This document shows, in pieces, positions 58,859 through 64,000 of a DNA stretch of 64,000 bases. Source of the stretch: Arthrobacter sp. ES3-54 (GTDB taxonomy: Bacteria > Actinomycetota > Actinomycetes > Actinomycetales > Micrococcaceae). Made by a program: the position numbers and the translations under genes. Position 1 is the stretch's first letter. Every line of letters starts with the position of its first letter. Below the pieces are notes generated by a model that was given only the letters and a program-made list of their open reading frames with translations, had not been told where the DNA came from and made no database searches. Where the stretch lies: NCBI RefSeq assembly GCF_029504395.1, contig NZ_JAQFIF010000003.1:372001-436000 (forward strand), written 5' to 3'.

Positions 58859-61189
58859 ATGGCTCTCATCACCTCGGACCGCGCCCGGTTCCCCAACGAT
58901 CCCTGGCAGTTGGTCGAGACCGTCCATCTCCCCGGCAACGCCGGCACCTTGGAGACCCTGTTCAGCCTCGGCAACGGGCACCTGGGCATCCGCGGCGCGC
59001 ACTGGGGCGCCGCTGACGCCGAACTTCCCGGCAGCTTCATCAACGGCTTCCACGAGACCTGGGACATCAAGCACGCGGAAAACGCCTACGGCTTCGCCCG
59101 TACCGGGCAGCGGATCCTCTACGTCCCGGACGCCAACAACTTCACTGTCATCATCGACGGCGAGCTGTTGAGCCTGGACGAGTCCACGGTGCTGGACTAC
59201 CGCCGCTCGGTGGATTTCGCCACCGGTATCTACGAGTGCCGGATCACCTGGCAGTGCCGCTCCGGCGCGACCGTGACCACCACCGAACGCCGCGCCGTCG
59301 GCTACGAATCCCGCGGCGCGTTGGGCATCAGCCTCGAAGTGGCAGCGGACCGGGATATCTCCGCTGACGTCACGTCCTCGGTCATCAACCGCCAGGACCA
59401 GCCGGTGGAGGACCACTCAGCCCACGATCCACGCCGCGCCGGCCGCCACGCCGGGCGCGTGCTGCTGCCCCTGCGGCTCGACGGCGGGGACGGCTCCCTG
59501 CGCCTGTCCTGGGAGGCCTCGGAATCCAAGCAGCGGCTCGGGATGGCCGTGGACCACTGGACCTCGGCCGGGGTGCAGCCCTTCGACACCCTGGTGGACC
59601 AGGACGACAGCAGCGTCCGCTACGTGCTCGCCGTCAGCGCGGACGAACCGTTCGTGCTGGAGAAGAGCGTCAGCTACGCCGTGGGCCAGGCCGCCGAGGA
59701 CCTCGCGGACAACGCCGAAGCGGCCCTGTTGCCGGTCAGCGAGATCTTCACCCAGAGCGAGAACTACTACCGCGGCTACTGGAGCACCAGCGACATCGTG
59801 GTGGCGGGCCAGACCGAGCTCCAGCAGGGCGTCCGCTGGAACCTCTTCCAGCTCGCGCAGGCCACCGCCTGCGCCGATGTGGCCGGCATCCCGGCCAAGG
59901 GCGTGTCCGGCTCCGGCTACGACGGCCACTACTTCTGGGACCAGGAAGTCTACCTGCTGCCCTACCTGACCTACACAAACCCGGGCAACGCCCGCCAGGT
60001 GCTGGAATTCCGCCACGACCTCCTGCCCGAGGCGAAGATCCGCGCCAAGGAACTCAGCGTGGACGGCGCCCTCTTCCCCTGGCGCACTATCAACGGACTC
60101 GAGGCCAGCGCCTACTACGCGGCCGGCACCGCGCAGTTCCACATCGCCGCCGCGATCGCGTTCGCGACCAACCGGTACATCTGGGCCAGCGGGGACACCG
60201 ACTTCCAGGACACCCTGGGCTCAGAGCTGCTGATCGAGACCGCCCGGATGTGGGTCTCGCTGGGCTTCTTCGGCAAGGACGGGCTCTTCCACATCCACGG
60301 CGTCACCGGCCCCGACGAGTACACCGCCGTCGTCAACGACAACCTGTACACGAACGTCATGGCGCGCTTCAACCTGCGCACCGCGGCGGCACTGGACCAC
60401 CCGGAGATCGACGACGCCGAACGCCAGCTCTGGGAGCAGGCCGCCAACCGCATGCAGCTGCCCTACGACGAAGACCTCCAGGTCCACTCCCAGGACAACG
60501 ACTTCATGGCCCTGGAACCGTGGGACTGGACCACCCCCCGGTCCAAGTACCCGCTGCTGCTGCACTTCCACCCGCTGGTGATCTACCGGCACCAGGTCCT
60601 GAAGCAGGCCGACACAGTGCTGGCCATGTTCCTGCAGTGGCAGGACTTCACCGCCGAGGAAAAGCGCCGCGCGTTCGACTTCTACGATCCCATCACCACC
60701 GGCGACTCCACGCTCTCCGCCTGCGTCCAGGGCATCATGGCGGCCGAGGTCGGCTACGGCAAGGCCGCGCTGGACCACTTCACCCACGCCCTGTTCATCG
60801 ACCTCGATGACACCCACGGCAACACGATCGACGGCGTCCACATCGCTTCCACCGGCGGGGTGTGGAGCTCGCTGGTCAGCGGCTTCGCCGGTCTGCGGGA
60901 CCAGGGCGCGGTGCCGTATTTCGATCCGCGGCTGCCTGCCGAATGGGACGGACTCGAGTTCCACCTGAAGATCCAGGGCAGGCTCCTGCACGTCGTGCTG
61001 GAACAGGATTCGATCAGCCTGACGGTCAGTGAAGGCGCCCCGCTGGAGATCGACGTGCGCGGGGAACTGCTCACCGTCGACGGCGGCCCGGTCCGGGTCC
61101 CGCTGGCGCCCGTCACGGCCCCTGAGCCGACCATCTTCCCCAGCGGCCTTCCGACGTCGTCGATCCCGGTGGTGCGCGCCGCAGTCTGA
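58859..61189 (+). CDS. Glycoside hydrolase family 65 disaccharide phosphorylase
   Basis: A 776-residue enzyme that splits an alpha-glucosyl disaccharide with phosphate, inverting to beta-glucose 1-phosphate. N-terminal residues 1-270 form the beta-sandwich; the (alpha/alpha)6 barrel carries catalytic Glu E487 (GVTGPDEYTAVVNDN) and the phosphate-side motif HIASTGGVWSS; a small C-terminal beta-sheet follows. Length is typical. It could be maltose, trehalose or kojibiose phosphorylase; specificity cannot be fixed by eye. No transporter accompanies it. A perfect 14-bp stem ends the unit. Confidence 0.93.
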   Translation: MALITSDRARFPNDPWQLVETVHLPGNAGTLETLFSLGNGHLGIRGAHWGAADAELPGSFINGFHETWDIKHAENAYGFARTGQRILYVPDANNFTVIIDGELLSLDESTVLDYRRSVDFATGIYECRITWQCRSGATVTTTERRAVGYESRGALGISLEVAADRDISADVTSSVINRQDQPVEDHSAHDPRRAGRHAGRVLLPLRLDGGDGSLRLSWEASESKQRLGMAVDHWTSAGVQPFDTLVDQDDSSVRYVLAVSADEPFVLEKSVSYAVGQAAEDLADNAEAALLPVSEIFTQSENYYRGYWSTSDIVVAGQTELQQGVRWNLFQLAQATACADVAGIPAKGVSGSGYDGHYFWDQEVYLLPYLTYTNPGNARQVLEFRHDLLPEAKIRAKELSVDGALFPWRTINGLEASAYYAAGTAQFHIAAAIAFATNRYIWASGDTDFQDTLGSELLIETARMWVSLGFFGKDGLFHIHGVTGPDEYTAVVNDNLYTNVMARFNLRTAAALDHPEIDDAERQLWEQAANRMQLPYDEDLQVHSQDNDFMALEPWDWTTPRSKYPLLLHFHPLVIYRHQVLKQADTVLAMFLQWQDFTAEEKRRAFDFYDPITTGDSTLSACVQGIMAAEVGYGKAALDHFTHALFIDLDDTHGNTIDGVHIASTGGVWSSLVSGFAGLRDQGAVPYFDPRLPAEWDGLEFHLKIQGRLLHVVLEQDSISLTVSEGAPLEIDVRGELLTVDGGPVRVPLAPVTAPEPTIFPSGLPTSSIPVVRAAV

Positions 61190-61246
61190 GGCGCGGGTTA
61201 CCCGGGCGGCGCCGGCGGGCGGTTCGCGGCGGTTACCGCGGGGGCA

Positions 61247-61283
61247 GTTGAGGGCGGATCGGCGGCGTCGATCCGCCCTCAAC
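61247..61283. terminator. Bidirectional terminator overlapping the MFS stop codon
   Basis: 14-bp arms GTTGAGGGCGGATC / GATCCGCCCTCAAC around 9 nt. The right arm includes the minus-strand TGA stop (61279-61281) of the MFS gene, so that gene ends inside the hairpin. Confidence 0.85.
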
Positions 61284-62685
61284 CGCCCGCCAGGCCGTCC
61301 CCGGCCGGCTCTTCCGCGCCGCTGGCGTGTTCTGCTCCGCCGGCCTCCGCGCCGGACTGTTCGGCTTCACTGGCCTCTTCTGCGCCGCGGGCGAGCGGAT
61401 GGGCCAGCTCATCGGACGGCATCCGCGCCACCGCCATCGCGACGACGGCCATCACCGGACACACGGTCCCGGCGACGAGGAAGATCAGCCACAGCGGTAG
61501 CACCTCGGCGGCCGGCCCGGCCAGTGCCATGGAGACCGGCATGAGCGCCAGCGACACGAAGAAGTCCAGGCTGGAGACGCGGCCCAGCAGATGCGGCGGC
61601 ACCCGGCGCTGGAGCAGGGTTCCCCAGATCACCATGCCCACGCTGCCGGTGGCGCCGAAGATGAACAGTGCTGCTGCCAGGGCCCAGAAACTGTCCATGA
61701 TGCCGATGGCGGCAATCGGCAGGCTGCCCGCTCCCCAGGACACCATCATTACGGTGAGGTAGCGGCGCGGAAGGGGAAAAGAGGCCGTGGCCAGCGAGGC
61801 TGCGGCGCCGCCGACGCCCATGATGGCGAGCAGGAAGCCGAACATGCGCGCGTCCCCACCGAGCTGGTCCCGGACCACGAACGGGACCAGGACCTCGATG
61901 GGGCCGATCAGGAACAGCACGGAAATGCAGGCCCAGAGCAGGGTCCACAGCAGCCAGGGCGTGCGGACGGTATAGCTGACGCCCTCGCGGAGGTCATGGC
62001 GCAAGGACGTCTTCGCCCGCCTCTGGCCAGAGATGTGGGCCTCGCCGCCGGCCCTGCCCTCGCCGCCCGCGGCAGCGCCCGGCGCCCCTGCCGCGGGTTG
62101 GCCTTGGAGGAAGTTCAGGATGGAGAAAGCCTGCAGGTGGCAGACCGCCACGCCGGTGACGGCGTACGAGGGGGACATGGCCGCCACCAGGACGCCCGCA
62201 ACGGCCGGCCCGGCCGCCTGCTGCAGGATCGGCCGCATGGTCCCCTCCAGGCCGTTGGCCGCCAGCAGGTCCTCGGGCGGCAGGATCCGCGGCAGGATGG
62301 CGGAATAGGCGGGGAAGAAGAACGCAGCCCCGACGCCGAGCACGAAGGCCCCCAGCGCCAGATGCCAGAGCTGAAGCAAGCCGGCCAGGGCCAGTGCGCT
62401 GATGCTGGCGATGACGGCGAGGTTGGCGCCCTCGACCGCGATGATCAGCAGCCGCTGGGGAACGCGGTCCGCGGCGATGCCGCCAGCCAGCAGAAACGCC
62501 ACGAGCCCAACGCTGCCCGCCGCCGCCACCAGCGAGAGCTCCAGCGGACCGCCGCCCAGGTAGATCACCTCGTAGACCATCGCAACGGCCCACATCCCGG
62601 ATCCGAAGATGGAAATGGCCAGCGCCGTGATCAGCACGCGGTACTCCCGGTGCGCGAAGGGGCGGAGGGCTCGCGGGGCGGGCAT
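61279..62685 (-). CDS. MFS transporter (EntS/MFS_3-like exporter)
   Basis: A 468-residue permease with 10-12 helices (ITALAISIFGSGMWAVAMVYEVIYLGGGPLELSLVAAAGSVGLVAFLLAGG, the MFS_3 pattern). Residues 200-230 are a polar loop (GEGRAGGEAHISGQ). The C-terminal 40 residues are acidic and Ala-rich. ATG 62685 is preferred because TAGACT lies exactly 6 nt before it (leaderless); GTG 62691 gives two extra codons. Substrate unknown. Confidence 0.87.
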   Translation of the reverse strand: MPAPRALRPFAHREYRVLITALAISIFGSGMWAVAMVYEVIYLGGGPLELSLVAAAGSVGLVAFLLAGGIAADRVPQRLLIIAVEGANLAVIASISALALAGLLQLWHLALGAFVLGVGAAFFFPAYSAILPRILPPEDLLAANGLEGTMRPILQQAAGPAVAGVLVAAMSPSYAVTGVAVCHLQAFSILNFLQGQPAAGAPGAAAGGEGRAGGEAHISGQRRAKTSLRHDLREGVSYTVRTPWLLWTLLWACISVLFLIGPIEVLVPFVVRDQLGGDARMFGFLLAIMGVGGAAASLATASFPLPRRYLTVMMVSWGAGSLPIAAIGIMDSFWALAAALFIFGATGSVGMVIWGTLLQRRVPPHLLGRVSSLDFFVSLALMPVSMALAGPAAEVLPLWLIFLVAGTVCPVMAVVAMAVARMPSDELAHPLARGAEEASEAEQSGAEAGGAEHASGAEEPAGDGLAGG

Positions 62686-62691
62686 GGGCAC

Positions 62692-62697
62692 AGTCTA
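62692..62697 (-). promoter_or_regulatory. Leaderless -10 box (TAGACT) for the MFS gene
   Basis: Minus-strand TAGACT, 6 nt (GTGCCC), ATG 62685. Confidence 0.5.
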
Positions 62698-62772
62698 GTA
62701 GCCGGCCACGCGGCCGGCTGGCGCCCGCCGCGGTCCAGCCGGAACCCGGTGTGCCGGGCCGTGCCCTAATGT

Positions 62773-62784
62773 TAAGTGAACTTA
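62773..62784. repeat. TAAGT-GA-ACTTA inverted repeat
   Basis: A 12-bp imperfectly spaced palindrome in the MFS-62812 gap. It is one of several A/T-rich TAAG-type palindromes in this GC-rich window. It lies 28 bp before the ATG at 62812. Confidence 0.5.
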
Positions 62785-62811
62785 CTTTTCTGGTTCCGAT
62801 GAGAGGCGATC

Positions 62812-63696
62812 ATGGCCAAGCGCAGCAACCCGGCAATGAAGGTTGCCCAGCAAACAGCCCACAGTGCGATGTTCGACGCCGCCGGCAACCCCCGGCCCGG
62901 CCTCCACAAGGTGCTCCTGCGGGCAGTTGAAGTCCAGCGGCCGCTGGTGCTGGCCAATATCCGCAGGCTCCAGCGCAAGCACCCGCATGCCACGGCGGCC
63001 CAGCTCGCCGCCATCCTGGAGCGCGACTACCTGCTGGCCGTCACCGGCGGCGGGGCGCTGGTCGGCGGGGCAGCCGTGATTCCGGGTGTCGGAACAGCGG
63101 CAGCCCTCGGTCTTTCGGCCGCCGCCGCCGTCGGGTTCCTCGAAGCCACCGCATTGTTCTCCACCGCGCTGGCTGAGCTGCACGGCGTGCGGATGGTGGA
63201 TCCGGACAGGGCCAGCACCCTGGTCATGGCGATCATGCTGGGCGAGGAGGGCACCCAGCTGCTGAGCTCGCTGAGTGGACAGGCGGCAGGGCGGGGAAAG
63301 GGGCCCACCCAGGCCTGGACCACGGCCTTCACCCGCCGCGTCCCCCTCGCCGGCTTCGGCACAGTGCGGGCCAAGATCCAGACGATGTTCCTGCGCTCCC
63401 TGCTCAAGACCCAGGGCACGGCCCTGCTGGGCCGTGCCCTGCCCTTCGGCATCGGCGCGGTCGTCGGCGGAGTGGGCAACCGGATGATGGGCCGCGCCGT
63501 CGTCGCGAACGCCAAGGAAGCGTTCGGGCCCATCCCGGACACGATTCCGGGCGAACTGCAGGCCCTGGCGGAAACCACCGGGCCGGCGGCGCTCTACGAT
63601 GCTGCGCCGGAGTCGGCCCTGGACGCGCCACCGGATGCGCCACTAAACAGCGGCGCCCCGAAGACGACGAAGGACGGCGGCACGTTTTGGATCTGA
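62812..63696 (+). CDS. Hypothetical protein with glycine-rich central helix region
   Basis: A 294-residue protein. Residues 75-105 are Gly/Ala-rich and hydrophobic (AVTGGGALVGGAAVIPGVGTAAALGLSAAAAVGFLEATALFSTALAEL), a pattern seen in EcsC-like proteins; another hydrophobic stretch is near residue 210 (FGIGAVVGGVGNRMMG). N-terminus is basic; C-terminus is Pro/Ala-rich. GAGAGGCG precedes ATG 62812. The stop overlaps the start of the next gene by 10 nt, so they may be coupled. I do not assign a function. Confidence 0.68.
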   Translation: MAKRSNPAMKVAQQTAHSAMFDAAGNPRPGLHKVLLRAVEVQRPLVLANIRRLQRKHPHATAAQLAAILERDYLLAVTGGGALVGGAAVIPGVGTAAALGLSAAAAVGFLEATALFSTALAELHGVRMVDPDRASTLVMAIMLGEEGTQLLSSLSGQAAGRGKGPTQAWTTAFTRRVPLAGFGTVRAKIQTMFLRSLLKTQGTALLGRALPFGIGAVVGGVGNRMMGRAVVANAKEAFGPIPDTIPGELQALAETTGPAALYDAAPESALDAPPDAPLNSGAPKTTKDGGTFWI

Positions 63697-64000
63697 ACGC
63701 TGACCTGGGGGAGGCCTTCGGGACCTGGACCAGGGGCGACGATGCCGCAATGTTTCCGCTCATCACCAGCGCCAGCGTGGCCTGCGGGATGCACGCCGGC
63801 GACCCTGTGACGATGCTGGACACCTGCCGGGCGGCCTACGAGCTCGACGTCAACGTCGGCGCCCACCTTGGCTACCCGGATCTGGCCGGCTTCGGCCTGC
63901 GCTCGCTGGACATGACCTTTGATGACCTGTTCGGCGCGGTGCTGTACCAGCTCGGCGCGCTCGACGGCGTTGCCCATGCCGTGGGCGCCTCGGTGAACTA
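63687..64000 (+). CDS. pxpA: 5-oxoprolinase subunit A PxpA (LamB/YcsF), N-terminal part
   Basis: The last 314 bases encode the start of a PxpA protein (L-D-L-N-A-D-L-G-E-A-F-G, then ASVACGMHAGDPVTM, NVGAHLGYPDLAGFG). This subunit with PxpB and PxpC converts 5-oxoproline to glutamate. TTG 63687 is the start with GAAGGA about 12 nt upstream; the coding sequence continues past the window end. It overlaps the upstream gene by 10 nt in another frame. Confidence 0.92.
   Translation, partial: MDLNADLGEAFGTWTRGDDAAMFPLITSASVACGMHAGDPVTMLDTCRAAYELDVNVGAHLGYPDLAGFGLRSLDMTFDDLFGAVLYQLGALDGVAHAVGASVN

Overview
High-GC chromosome fragment from a Gram-positive actinobacterium, most likely a Micrococcales member of the Arthrobacter/Pseudarthrobacter type. 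The evidence is strong GC bias at third codon positions, many GTG and TTG starts, an actinobacterial DhaM (EIIA plus HPr), a LigD with the mycobacterial domain order, a DesA3-type desaturase with its reductase, and many start codons sitting exactly 6 nt after a TANNNT box (leaderless promoters). I see no phage, insertion sequence, CRISPR or plasmid genes; this looks like ordinary core and accessory chromosome. One tRNA (Lys, TTT) is present.

Layout. 0-1.5 kb: PTS-dependent dihydroxyacetone kinase dhaKLM. 1.5-9.8 kb: a lipoprotein, mutY, a secreted or anchored protein, the c-di-AMP synthase disA, prfC, a Ser/Thr kinase-GAF fusion and a PucR-type regulator. 9.9-12.2 kb: electron-transfer reductase plus acyl-CoA desaturase. 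12.4-18.1 kb: methyltransferase, CPH-type copper ATPase with a CsoR-like operator, radA, FUSC protein. 18.2-25 kb: phosphate uptake (pstSCAB, then a lipoprotein of lower GC, then PiT permease with its DUF47 partner). 25.3-33.4 kb: small stress-type and housekeeping genes, tRNA-Lys, MarR, lactonase, HemK-like methylase, YtxH and YeaQ proteins, aldo-keto reductase, dodecin, SGNH hydrolase and a CsoR/CstR-family repressor. 33.5-39.3 kb: a GntR-controlled four-carbon acid sugar operon. 39.4-46.4 kb: acyltransferase, GNAT, STAS-like protein, SDR, FUSC, MHS-type transporter and a small protein. 46.4-50.4 kb: non-homologous end joining (ligD, ku) with a Rho_N/SAP-like protein. 50.6-55 kb: fruR-fruK-fruA-ptsH. 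55.4-64 kb: DUF6458, esterase, LacI-pgmB-GH65 disaccharide phosphorylase cluster, MFS exporter, an unknown protein and the start of pxpA.

How genes work together. HPr and the fructose PTS sit in the same window as the PTS-fed DhaM. The pst and PiT systems give high- and low-affinity phosphate uptake. Inverted repeats of a CsoR operator type precede both the ATPase and the repressor gene 18 kb away, suggesting a small regulon. The LacI cluster would cleave a disaccharide with phosphate to beta-glucose 1-phosphate and isomerise it.

The observations I rate highest are: mutY has no ATG/GTG/TTG at its expected start, but an in-frame ATC lies exactly 6 nt behind a TANNNT box; a set of about nine genes shares that TANNNT-N6-start architecture; the CsoR-family repressor lacks the copper-binding histidine; and the four-carbon sugar operon ends in a class II ketose-bisphosphate aldolase, where known routes use a decarboxylating enzyme. 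Nothing here amounts to an obviously new defence or mobile system.
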